Part shown: in pieces, positions 45,070 through 53,358 of the stretch
How positions within the stretch are numbered: position 1 is the stretch's first letter
Layout of the letters: each line of letters starts with the position of its first letter
Source of the DNA: Hyphomicrobiales bacterium
GTDB taxonomy: Bacteria; Pseudomonadota; Alphaproteobacteria; Rhizobiales; Beijerinckiaceae
Direction of reading: 5' to 3'
DNA length: 64,000 nt
NCBI GenBank assembly: GCA_947455725.1
Contig: CANGPL010000002.1
Coordinates: 53,790-117,789 of the forward strand
Program-made: the position numbers and the translations under genes
The notes under the pieces: model-generated
Told to the model about the DNA's origin: nothing
Database searches by the model: none
The model's input: only the letters and a program-made list of their open reading frames with translations

Positions 45070-45669
45070 ATGCAGAAAATCAATTCATTAGCTGTCGATC
45101 AGTTTGACGTTAAAGCCGATCTTTCTGTCTTTGGGTGTCATTTGCATGAATTCCCACTCGAGCTGCAATTGGCTCGTGATGCGATTTCTGAATTGCAAAT
45201 ATCGCATCCGGAATCGACGCCATCCAATGTGAATGCCGTTTATATGAGCCCGTGGAAGAGCCATACGATGAATGGAAAATTTCTACCGCTCATTCAAATC
45301 ATGGCGGCGTTTATTAAGCGCACTTCTTTAGAACATTTAAAGACCGATATCGACGCGCTTAATTTCAATCTTGCGGTTGCTGATTGTTGGGGTGCGATTT
45401 ACGAAGAAGAAAATTACGCCGTTCCGCATTGGCATTTCCCTTCGGATTTTTCGACCGTCATATATTTAGAAGTTGCGCCTAACGCAGCACCGATTGTGTT
45501 TGCTAATTCACTCGTCGTGAATCCCGTTTCTGGATCAGCGATCCTATTCCCCGGTAATTTGATCCATCACGTGCCTGCAACAAAGGGACGTCGGGTGATT
45601 GTGGCGATCAACTTTATCAAAGTGCCAAAATTCGAACTGCCTATCATTCAGCCTTATACAGGGCTTTAA
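45070..45669 (+). CDS. Putative 2-oxoglutarate/Fe(II) oxygenase-like or cupin-fold protein
   Basis: A 199-residue soluble protein. The middle part has AVPHWHFPSDFSTVIYLEV and, ~60 residues later, IHHVPATKGRRVIVAINF. This spacing (His motif, then distal His with a following Arg) is that of a double-stranded beta-helix Fe(II)/2-oxoglutarate oxygenase such as the putative hydroxylases of the TIGR02466 type. The HxD motif is not exact. The ATG at 45070 is chosen, though a TTG at 45058 is in frame and no clear ribosome site is seen. Substrate unknown. Confidence 0.6.
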   Translation: MQKINSLAVDQFDVKADLSVFGCHLHEFPLELQLARDAISELQISHPESTPSNVNAVYMSPWKSHTMNGKFLPLIQIMAAFIKRTSLEHLKTDIDALNFNLAVADCWGAIYEEENYAVPHWHFPSDFSTVIYLEVAPNAAPIVFANSLVVNPVSGSAILFPGNLIHHVPATKGRRVIVAINFIKVPKFELPIIQPYTGL

Positions 45670-45691
45670 TCGTTTGATTTGAACGGGCCCT

Positions 45692-46954
45692 TTATTCGAT
45701 CAAAATGGCACGTAAATCATTGACGTTTGTGCCGGTGGGACCCGGCACAAAAAGATCACCGATCCGCTCAAAAGCGGAATAGGCGTCGTGCGCGACAAGA
45801 TAGCTGCGACCATCGTGACCGGAATGGCGCAGCCGCGCGGCGGTTGAGCCATCGCAAAAGGCCCCGGCATTGTTCTCGGACCCGTCGATGCCGTCGGTAT
45901 CCGCCGCCAGCGTGTTAATACCCGCAATCCCATCAATGGCGAGCGCGAAGGACAATAGAAATTCCGAATTACGACCGCCCTTCCCTGCGCCACTCGCGCC
46001 AATCGTGACGGTTGTTTCTCCGCCCGATAAAAGAAGCACTGGCTTTTTGAAGGGGCGGTTCTTGAGCGCAATCTCACGTGCGAGCGCCGCGTGCATCAGC
46101 CCGATGTCTTTCGCCTCGCCCTCTATCGCATCGGACAAAATCAACGCTTCGATGCCGTGTTGTTGAGCAAGCTCAGCGGCGGCCGCCAAAGACACCGCGG
46201 ATGACGCGATGACATGGACGCTGTTTCGCGCAAAGATTGGCGATTGCGGATCAGGCGCTTTGGTACTCGCAATCTCGGCCAGCATCGCGGGGGACAGCTC
46301 AATATGGTAATCGCGGATGATCTGCATCGCGTCTTCCGCTCGCAAATGATCCGGCACGGTCGGGCCAGACGCTACAAAAGCCGCATGGTCCCCCGGAATA
46401 TCCGACACGATCAGGCTTACCACCCGGGCAGGAAACGCGGCGGCGGCCAACCGCCCGGCCTTAATGCGCGAGAAATGCGCACGCACGGTGTTCATGGCCG
46501 AAATCGGCGCACCTGATGCCAAAAGAGCGCGGTTGAGATTAGCCTCGTCCTCCAGCGAAAATCCATCTGGCGGGCACGGCAAGAGGGACGAGCCACCGCC
46601 GGATATCAGCGCGACGACGAGATCATTCTCGGTGAGGCCCTGTACCAGCGTTAAGAGCTCCTGCGCGGCTTTAAGGCCTGCCTCATCGGGGACGGGGTGC
46701 GCGGCTTGAAGGATTTTAATCGAGCGGCAAGGTGCAACGGGGCCGTGACGGGCGACGACGCATCCCTCGACCGGGGCATTCCATGCGCGCTCAAACGCTG
46801 CTGCCATTTGACTTGCGGCTTTGCCGGCCCCCACCACGAGGGTGCGCCCTTTAGGCCGCTCGGGCAAATGACGCAGAATAGCCTGATAGGGATCGGCGGC
46901 CTCAACCGCTTTTTGAAAAACGCGCGTTAAAAAGTGGCGTGGTTCGGCAATCAT
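45692..46954 (-). CDS. Glycerate 2-kinase (MOFRL family; TtuD-type)
   Basis: Phosphorylates D-glycerate to 2-phosphoglycerate, feeding tartrate, glyoxylate or sugar-acid breakdown into glycolysis. The 420-residue protein has the N-terminal VGAGKAASQMA, the nucleotide-binding LISGGGSSLLPCPPDG, and the C-terminal MOFRL region LLLSGGETTVTIG…GKGGRNSEFLLSFA. The start at 46954 is preferred to an upstream TTG in the same frame. Such proteins were earlier annotated as hydroxypyruvate reductase. Confidence 0.9.
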   Translation of the reverse strand: MIAEPRHFLTRVFQKAVEAADPYQAILRHLPERPKGRTLVVGAGKAASQMAAAFERAWNAPVEGCVVARHGPVAPCRSIKILQAAHPVPDEAGLKAAQELLTLVQGLTENDLVVALISGGGSSLLPCPPDGFSLEDEANLNRALLASGAPISAMNTVRAHFSRIKAGRLAAAAFPARVVSLIVSDIPGDHAAFVASGPTVPDHLRAEDAMQIIRDYHIELSPAMLAEIASTKAPDPQSPIFARNSVHVIASSAVSLAAAAELAQQHGIEALILSDAIEGEAKDIGLMHAALAREIALKNRPFKKPVLLLSGGETTVTIGASGAGKGGRNSEFLLSFALAIDGIAGINTLAADTDGIDGSENNAGAFCDGSTAARLRHSGHDGRSYLVAHDAYSAFERIGDLFVPGPTGTNVNDLRAILIE

Positions 46955-47050
46955 ACTGTTCTCGGCGATCTTATACGCAGGATCGCACCCTAGCACTAAG
47001 CCTACGAAGGCGACAAATCGCCATGCCGGTAAGAGCAGCGGGAAATGAGT

Positions 47051-48265
47051 TTACGAGGTCCGAAGCCAGGGCGGGGGTGGCATGCGCGATAAAATAAAGG
47101 CCAATACCAGCGCGACGATCCCCATTGCGCCAATGAGGGACACGACGCCGGGCCATTGATGGCTCGCCCAAAAATAGCCGCCCAATACGCCTGCCACACT
47201 CGAACCTGCGTAATAAGCGCACATATAAAGCGTCGATGCTTGAGCACGTGAATGCTCCGCCCGCAAGCCTACCCAGCTGCTGGCAACCGAATGGGCCGCA
47301 AAAAAACCGAGCGTGAACAGCGACATGCCCAAGACAACCCAAAGCAGGGAATTGGCAAGTGTGGCCAAAAGGCCGATCTGCATAATGGCAAGGGAAACCC
47401 ATAAAGCGGTACGACGACCGATTTTATTGCCGATAGGCCCCATAACCGCCGAGCTGACAGTGCCAAGCGAATAAATCAAAAATACAAATCCAACGAGCGT
47501 TTGGCTTAACTCGAAAGGCGGCTTTAAAAGCCGAAAGCCGATATAGTTGAACAAGGTAACAAGCGAGCCAAGCAACAAAAAGCCTTCGGCAAATAACATC
47601 AGCAAGGCCGGGTCACGCAGATGCACGGCATAGGCCTCGCCTGCCCCCTTCCATGACGGCGTGATCCTTCGGAAATGGTGCTCACGCGGTAAGACCCACC
47701 ATAAAGTGAGCGCGCATATAAGGCAGACGAGGCCGATAACACCGACGGCGAACCGCCAATTCGAAAAATCGAGCACAATAGACGTAATTAAACGGCCGCC
47801 CATCCCGCCCAGTGAATTACCCGCAATGGTAAAGCCTACAGCGACGCCCAACGCGCGGCGATCCAACTCATCTGCCAAATAAGCAATCGAAATAGCCGGA
47901 AACCCGCTGAGTGCCAACCCGGCGAAGACCCGGAGCAACAGGAGACTGTGCCAGCCCGGAACGATGACCAGAGCGAGCGTCAACAGGCTTGAAAGGGTGA
48001 GCGATGCGGCCATCGTCGCGCGACGGCCAAACACATCCGAAATGAGGCTAGATACAAGCATAGCCACAGCAAGCGCTGCGGTGCTTGCAGCTAATGAGAG
48101 GCTGCTCTGGGCGGGGGTAAGATCAAATTCCTGCGTAAACAACGGCATCAGCGGCTGCACACAATAAAGCGCGGCAAAGGTAGCGAAGCCACCCGCCACC
48201 ATGCCCAACGTCGTCCGCCAAAAAGGCGCACTGCCAAGCTGGATAAGGGGGGATATATCATTCAT
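47051..48265 (-). CDS. MFS transporter
   Basis: Major-facilitator protein of 404 residues with twelve hydrophobic helices. Motif A-like SDVFGRRATMAA lies between helices 2 and 3, and GNKIGRRTALWVS at the equivalent place in the second half. It resembles the YnfM/AraJ-type exporters. The ATG at 48265 gives the usual short cytoplasmic N-terminus. The substrate is unknown; the gene is close to the glycerate kinase gene (96 bases) and may share its transcript. Confidence 0.87.
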   Translation of the reverse strand: MNDISPLIQLGSAPFWRTTLGMVAGGFATFAALYCVQPLMPLFTQEFDLTPAQSSLSLAASTAALAVAMLVSSLISDVFGRRATMAASLTLSSLLTLALVIVPGWHSLLLLRVFAGLALSGFPAISIAYLADELDRRALGVAVGFTIAGNSLGGMGGRLITSIVLDFSNWRFAVGVIGLVCLICALTLWWVLPREHHFRRITPSWKGAGEAYAVHLRDPALLMLFAEGFLLLGSLVTLFNYIGFRLLKPPFELSQTLVGFVFLIYSLGTVSSAVMGPIGNKIGRRTALWVSLAIMQIGLLATLANSLLWVVLGMSLFTLGFFAAHSVASSWVGLRAEHSRAQASTLYMCAYYAGSSVAGVLGGYFWASHQWPGVVSLIGAMGIVALVLAFILSRMPPPPWLRTS

Positions 48266-48351
48266 GACGGGCAAACCAAGGCGGCGGGGCAAGCTGTTGA
48301 GAGCCAACTCGTAACGCCGGTTTCCCGTTTTGCAAACAAGAAACGATTACC

Positions 48352-49842
48352 CTACGCGGTAGATTTTGCCTCCTGGTCTACCGAGATCGACCCGAACCAC
48401 ACAAATTGATTGCCACCTAAATTTTTGGCCTGATAAAGCGCCATATCGGCATTCGTTTCTAAAAGCTCGACCGTATCGCTATGATCAGGGAACATTGCGA
48501 TACCGATGGATACACCAACGGAAACATCGATATCGCCTTTGATCGCGATGGGATGCGAGAGACGTTCAATCAGATCGCGACAGACCGTTTCGACTTCCCA
48601 TTGACGTTTTATGGGATAAAGACCGACATTGAATTCGTCGCCCCCTCGCCTACCCACCAAATCACTACCGCGTAATCGCAGCCGCATTCGCTCGACGACG
48701 CATCGCAAGACTTGGTCACCCGCGTCATGACCATACATATCATTGATAGCCTTAAAGCGATCAAGATCGAGATATAAAAGCGCTATTCCATCGCCTGATC
48801 TTTTAGCGAGCTGTAGATGCGAGCTGAAGGAACTGTAGAAATGACTACGGGTTAACGCTCCCGTTAATTGATCAAAATTAACAAGGTGCTGTAACTCTCC
48901 TTGAATACGAGCACGCTCAATAAAAGTGGATTCAAGAGTCTCTGCTAGCGTCTTAATCTCCCTGACCATGTCGCTTTTATCAACGACATTAATATTGCCA
49001 GCCGCAAATGCCGAAGCGGCATCAGAAAGGTGAATGATCGGCTTCGAAATACGTCTCGCTAAATAGCGTGAAAGAATAAAACCAAAAACAATATTAATAA
49101 GAAAACCAAGTATAATCAGTATCGCATTTTGAAGTGAGATAAGCTTGTGTGTATCGATAGGTGTCGCTAATTTTATCACCGCCGCAAGGACCGTATCATC
49201 CTCCCAATAGATCGGAACACTGTCATTCAGGATCGGACCTACAGGCAATAGTTTAAGGCTGATATCCGTTTGAAACGCGTCGGTGTTTATGTTGATATTT
49301 CGAGATAAAAAATCATTGATTGACGTCATACCTATCAAATATCCGATCGGCCTATTATCCGAGGGTAGATTAATATTGCCACAAAAAATAAGAAAATCAT
49401 CGTTTAACGCAGTAGACACGGAGCGTCCGATATTTTCATCGCACTCCTTTTTTGCCGATTCAAGACTACTTTCACCGACCGTTCCCGTATCCAATAGGCT
49501 TCGTCTTTTATAATCTAATAATGTAAATATTATATGGGTAGACTGTGTCTTTTGGTTCAAAAATTGAGTCAAATAATTATTCCGGGCCTGACTATCCGTC
49601 AGAGAAGTGACCAAAATAGGTGCCTCGGTCAACGAACTAAAATCGTCAAGATAATGATGAAACGATGATTTCATTTCTCTTACAATACTTAATTTCGTTG
49701 ATTTTTGAAATTTTTCCGACTCAGTACCGAAAATATCTGCCGCAATTTTAAAATTAACCAACGCCATCGATATAGCGACTGTAGCCACAACTATGTTTAT
49801 CGATAATCTTATGGAACTTTCAATTCCTCGCCCAAAAATCAT
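48352..49842 (-). CDS. Membrane-bound diguanylate cyclase with periplasmic sensor and HAMP
   Basis: Makes cyclic-di-GMP at the inner membrane. The 496 residues divide into TM1 (about 10-30), a ~200-residue periplasmic sensor, TM2 (about 243-265), a HAMP-type linker (RYLARRISKPIIHLSDAASAF) and a GGDEF domain (about 325-485). The active site is RRGGDEF, and an RGSD inhibitory site stands five residues before it, so product inhibition is expected. It follows a periplasmic ligand-binding protein gene by 18 bases; together they could form a ligand-responsive c-di-GMP switch. Confidence 0.92.
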   Translation of the reverse strand: MIFGRGIESSIRLSINIVVATVAISMALVNFKIAADIFGTESEKFQKSTKLSIVREMKSSFHHYLDDFSSLTEAPILVTSLTDSQARNNYLTQFLNQKTQSTHIIFTLLDYKRRSLLDTGTVGESSLESAKKECDENIGRSVSTALNDDFLIFCGNINLPSDNRPIGYLIGMTSINDFLSRNININTDAFQTDISLKLLPVGPILNDSVPIYWEDDTVLAAVIKLATPIDTHKLISLQNAILIILGFLINIVFGFILSRYLARRISKPIIHLSDAASAFAAGNINVVDKSDMVREIKTLAETLESTFIERARIQGELQHLVNFDQLTGALTRSHFYSSFSSHLQLAKRSGDGIALLYLDLDRFKAINDMYGHDAGDQVLRCVVERMRLRLRGSDLVGRRGGDEFNVGLYPIKRQWEVETVCRDLIERLSHPIAIKGDIDVSVGVSIGIAMFPDHSDTVELLETNADMALYQAKNLGGNQFVWFGSISVDQEAKSTA

Positions 49843-49860
49843 TTTTAAAATTTCTATAAA

Positions 49861-51045
49861 TTAATACAACGGAAGAGGATCTTTAGCGTAACCGTACCGT
49901 GCAAAAAATATTTGATCACTGATAGGAGCATTATGATTTTCGGTCGTAAAAGGTCGCTTGTACGACTTTAAAACCCCGTCATACTTTTCTATATTCTCTA
50001 AGGCCTCTCTAACGGCGTTTCTTTCAAAGGAATTCGCCTTTGCCGCGGCTAATGCCAGCAGCCATACCAAATCATAGGCTTGAACAATGCCCACTGAGCT
50101 CTTGATGTCAGCCTTATCGGACGCATGCAGCGCCTCTAAAATTCGAGGAATAAGACTTTGAGCCTTATCACTTATCGGATTATAAAAGCTGAATGTCTGA
50201 ATGACAGACAGATCAATATTTTCAATCAAGCCATTTGTTAATTCAACAAAATTGCCACCCGTTATGCCCCAATGGGCTAGAATTGGTAAACGCTTCTCCT
50301 TTGAAAGATTCGCGACCTCGCGTACGAATAAGGCGCCTTCGTTTTCGTTCGCAACCAATATTACGAGCTCAGCTCTTGCTTCCAACATCGTTTGATATTG
50401 TTGCAACAAGCTTTTTTCGCCCCAGTTATAAACAGCTTCCGATACGATTTGAATGTTATTATTGATCGACGCCGCCTTCAAAGCTGAAGAATTGCTCCTA
50501 CCCCAAGCCGTATTGGGTATAATAACACCAATACGCTTCGCAGAACGCCTGTTTGCTTCATTAATAAAAGACGAAGCCGCCCATTGATCTGTAAGTGAAA
50601 GACGAAAAGCCCAATTTCGTCCATCGGCCATTTTGGTTATGTCGTCAGCAGAACCCCAAGGATCTAATAAGACGACACCGAGACGATCGGCAACGGGCCG
50701 CTGTTCAATATAAACCGGGCTAAATTTTCCACCCATAACCGCTAAAACATTACTACGCTCAGCGGCCTTGGAAACATTATCAACACCGATTGCAGGAACG
50801 CCGCGATTATCGCTGTGCTCAATAATAAGCCTTCTATCTTTTAAAAGTCCCATCGCCTCAATGTCGTTAACCGCCAATTGAGCACCAAGCGCTACGGCTT
50901 GGGCCGACGTACTATTAGGCAAACTAAATTCGGCATCTATAACAATAATCGCCGTATTATCTTCCGCCAATGCCGATTTATTTGCATAAAATGATAAATA
51001 AAAAACAAATAAAAAATATAATAAATATTTGATATACCGAATCAT
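49861..51045 (-). CDS. Periplasmic ligand-binding protein, branched-chain amino-acid type, without transporter genes
   Basis: Type-1 periplasmic binding protein of 394 residues in the LivJ/Peripla_BP_6 group. The start at 51045 has GGAGG six bases before it and gives a signal peptide (YLLYFLFVFYLSFYANKSALA). Conserved-looking segments are GAQLAVNDIEAMGLL, VMGGKFSPVYIEQRPVADRL and VGIVQAYDLVWLLALAAAKA. No permease or ATPase is encoded nearby. Its close link to the diguanylate cyclase suggests a sensory rather than transport role. Confidence 0.82.
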   Translation of the reverse strand: MIRYIKYLLYFLFVFYLSFYANKSALAEDNTAIIVIDAEFSLPNSTSAQAVALGAQLAVNDIEAMGLLKDRRLIIEHSDNRGVPAIGVDNVSKAAERSNVLAVMGGKFSPVYIEQRPVADRLGVVLLDPWGSADDITKMADGRNWAFRLSLTDQWAASSFINEANRRSAKRIGVIIPNTAWGRSNSSALKAASINNNIQIVSEAVYNWGEKSLLQQYQTMLEARAELVILVANENEGALFVREVANLSKEKRLPILAHWGITGGNFVELTNGLIENIDLSVIQTFSFYNPISDKAQSLIPRILEALHASDKADIKSSVGIVQAYDLVWLLALAAAKANSFERNAVREALENIEKYDGVLKSYKRPFTTENHNAPISDQIFFARYGYAKDPLPLY

Positions 51046-51229
51046 TAAAGCCTCCAAGGCTCTTACTACACTAATATAATGCAAAAAGCGTAATAAATGT
51101 CAAAATAATATTAAATTATATTTCTATAAATTATAATTATATGAAATACTATATATACAAGATGTATTAAATAAATTAATTATTATAAGTAAAGTTCTAA
51201 TTTTGAAATAAAACTAAAGAGGTGGCCAA
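51046..51229. promoter_or_regulatory. Very AT-rich divergent promoter region of the c-di-GMP island
   Basis: The 184-base gap between the divergent binding-protein and histidine-kinase genes is almost entirely A/T from 51100 to 51220. It is the only intergenic space in the island large enough for promoters in both directions. Many TATAAT-like strings are present, so no single promoter can be picked by eye. Confidence 0.45.
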
Positions 51230-52342
51230 TTGACAAGCTCTGAACATGTTCAGGATTTCAATTCTGAGTTTGTCAGATTTATTGTGTCATCTGCAAAGCA
51301 GAAATCATTGATTAAAATTCTCGGGAGCGCCTGCAAGCTTTGCTTGACCATTACAGGTCTAGAGGTATGCGGAATCTACCAATTTCAAAATCGGCACAAA
51401 GAGCTCCGTCGTATTAGCTATGCGAGCGTTAAAACAAACCACAAGACGAAAGCGGATCAGAACCTTGATCTTCCACTAACGATATTTGAGGCACTAAAGC
51501 GCCGCGAAACCATAATTGAACAGAATATAATAATTATCCCACTATTTGGTTATCGTGACATTTATGGTGTCATATATTTATGCAAATCAGCAATAATTCC
51601 ATACCAACTTATCAACGACGCCCTCTCTGCCGTTTCCATCAGCCTCGAAAACGCTATTAAAAACTCGGAAACAATAGCCCATCTTAGAAACAAATTAATC
51701 GAACGCGGTCGCATAATTCAAAAAAAATCGACTGATGTTGAAAAAAAGACATTATTGGCAACAGAAGCCAACCATCGCGTTCGGAATAATCTTCAAATCA
51801 TCCATAGTATGCTCATTAACAGAATAGATGAGTTCAAAATATATGGCGATGAGGCTGAAATAACGATCCGAAAAATTGCCGGGCGGATCATGGCGATGGC
51901 TCAAGTTTATGATCAACTGCTTATATCTGGAGATAAGGATGTCATTCAAGGTGATGTTTATCTGAATTCCTTACTTGACGATCTAATTCGAATTTATGGC
52001 GCACAATATCCAAACATCCGGGTGGAAAGAGACATTCATTGCGTACTGATCAAATTGAACCAAGCATCTGTAATCGGAATTATTCTTATTGAGCTCGTTA
52101 CCAATGCATTCATTCACGCATTTCCTAATTTAAATGGAAACATCACGGTTAGTTTGAATAAAGAACCCAGTGGTCGAAAGGCGAGGCTTATTGTTAAAGA
52201 CGATGGTAAGGGTATAAGCGAGCAAAAAAATAGCAATAGAAATGGTGTTAAATTAATCGAACGTTTGATTGACCATATTGGTGGCAGCCTTTCAATCGAT
52301 ACAGATGCGGGCACAAGCTTTCTACTCTCGTTCAAGCCATAG
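51230..52342 (+). CDS. Soluble GAF-HisKA_2 sensor histidine kinase
   Basis: A 370-residue kinase with no membrane segment: an N-terminal GAF-like sensor (about 1-145), a short helical linker, a HisKA_2 phosphoacceptor block ATEANHRVRNNLQIIHSML with the target His (near 182), and a HATPase domain (LVTNAFIHAFP as N-box, KDDGKGI as G-box). The TTG start follows AGAGGTGG at good spacing. Kinases of this family usually signal to a response regulator encoded elsewhere; none is here. Its place upstream of an H-NOX gene recalls H-NOX-associated kinases. Confidence 0.88.
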   Translation: MTSSEHVQDFNSEFVRFIVSSAKQKSLIKILGSACKLCLTITGLEVCGIYQFQNRHKELRRISYASVKTNHKTKADQNLDLPLTIFEALKRRETIIEQNIIIIPLFGYRDIYGVIYLCKSAIIPYQLINDALSAVSISLENAIKNSETIAHLRNKLIERGRIIQKKSTDVEKKTLLATEANHRVRNNLQIIHSMLINRIDEFKIYGDEAEITIRKIAGRIMAMAQVYDQLLISGDKDVIQGDVYLNSLLDDLIRIYGAQYPNIRVERDIHCVLIKLNQASVIGIILIELVTNAFIHAFPNLNGNITVSLNKEPSGRKARLIVKDDGKGISEQKNSNRNGVKLIERLIDHIGGSLSIDTDAGTSFLLSFKP

Positions 52343-52373
52343 GCCTTCTACATTATCGGAATTGGATCTTTTA

Positions 52374-52739
52374 ATGAATATAGAAAACTATGATGAAAAA
52401 TTTAGGCGACGTTTCCCACGATTTTCCGGGGTTAAATCAGTCATTATTTTTTTCGATTCGAAAAGGATTGAACTCTTGGATCTAAGCGAGAAGGGCATGC
52501 GAATATCCTTCACCGAGGCCGGCGTATTCTCGCAAAATGCACTTACTAAGTTTAATATAATAATGATGAATAAAGGTCGCCGTATAGGACATGAACTATA
52601 CGTAAAATGTATCTGGGTCGATCATCCGGAATATGGATTTATCTTTGGCTCAAATTCGATAGGCGCTCATATCTGGCGATCAATCTATTCTGAAAATGAA
52701 CCAAAAGATATTACAACTCTTAACGGTACCGAATTTTAA
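52374..52739 (+). CDS. Stand-alone PilZ-domain c-di-GMP receptor
   Basis: A 121-residue protein consisting of a single PilZ domain. It has the RxxxR arm in RRRFPRF (about residues 11-17) and the DxSxxG motif LLDLSEKGMRI ~30 residues later, then the expected beta-barrel strands. The start at 52374 follows the kinase gene by 31 bases; the longer frame runs inside the kinase gene. It probably transmits c-di-GMP levels to a partner, possibly the secretion apparatus encoded downstream. Confidence 0.82.
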   Translation: MNIENYDEKFRRRFPRFSGVKSVIIFFDSKRIELLDLSEKGMRISFTEAGVFSQNALTKFNIIMMNKGRRIGHELYVKCIWVDHPEYGFIFGSNSIGAHIWRSIYSENEPKDITTLNGTEF

Positions 52740-52805
52740 ATTCTAAAATGTCAAAAAACTCAAAACTGAACAACGTAACTACCTAAAAATGGCAAGGATT
52801 AACGA

Positions 52806-53345
52806 ATGAAGGGAATTGTTTTTAATGTTGTCGAAGCCATTATAGAAAAAGAATTCGGTCCGGAAATGTGGGATTTATTATTAAATAATGCAGAACTCGA
52901 CGGGGCTTATTCATCTCTCGGAAATTATCCGGATAGCGAATTATATGCTATCGTTGACACAGCTTCACAAGAACTAGGCCTGACAGCGGCGGAGACACTT
53001 AAGTGGGTTGGGAAGCGATCAATGCCATATTTTAATGATATTGTACCCTATATATTTAAAAACTACAGCAATTCGGAAGATTTCATCAAGGATGTTAATA
53101 ATATTATTCATCCCGAAATAAAAAAATTATACCCTGGCGCAATATGCCCGCATTTTCATATGATAAATTCCTCAAAAAAATCGCTATCGCTTGTATATAC
53201 ATCACCACGCAAATTATGCGCGTTAGCAGAGGGATTCATAGAGAGCGCAGCTGAAATTTATGAAAATAATATATCGATTCATCAGACTGAGTGCTTTCAT
53301 AACGGCGCAAAACGGTGTGTTTTTTTAGTCGAGTGGGTTTCTTGA
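52806..53345 (+). CDS. H-NOX (haem nitric-oxide/oxygen-binding) sensor protein
   Basis: A 179-residue haem protein. The proximal His is in IIHPEIKKLYPGA (about residue 99) and the propionate-binding YxSxR motif is VYTSPRK (about 137-141). The N-terminal MKGIVFNVVE…FGPEMWDLLL and GNYPDSELYAIVDTASQELG are standard. Aligned to the Thermoanaerobacter protein, the O2-stabilising distal Tyr is replaced by Leu, so it should prefer NO over O2. The gene precedes the GGDEF-EAL gene by 13 bases, the usual arrangement for H-NOX control of c-di-GMP. Confidence 0.92.
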   Translation: MKGIVFNVVEAIIEKEFGPEMWDLLLNNAELDGAYSSLGNYPDSELYAIVDTASQELGLTAAETLKWVGKRSMPYFNDIVPYIFKNYSNSEDFIKDVNNIIHPEIKKLYPGAICPHFHMINSSKKSLSLVYTSPRKLCALAEGFIESAAEIYENNISIHQTECFHNGAKRCVFLVEWVS

Positions 53346-53358
53346 AAGAAATGCAATC

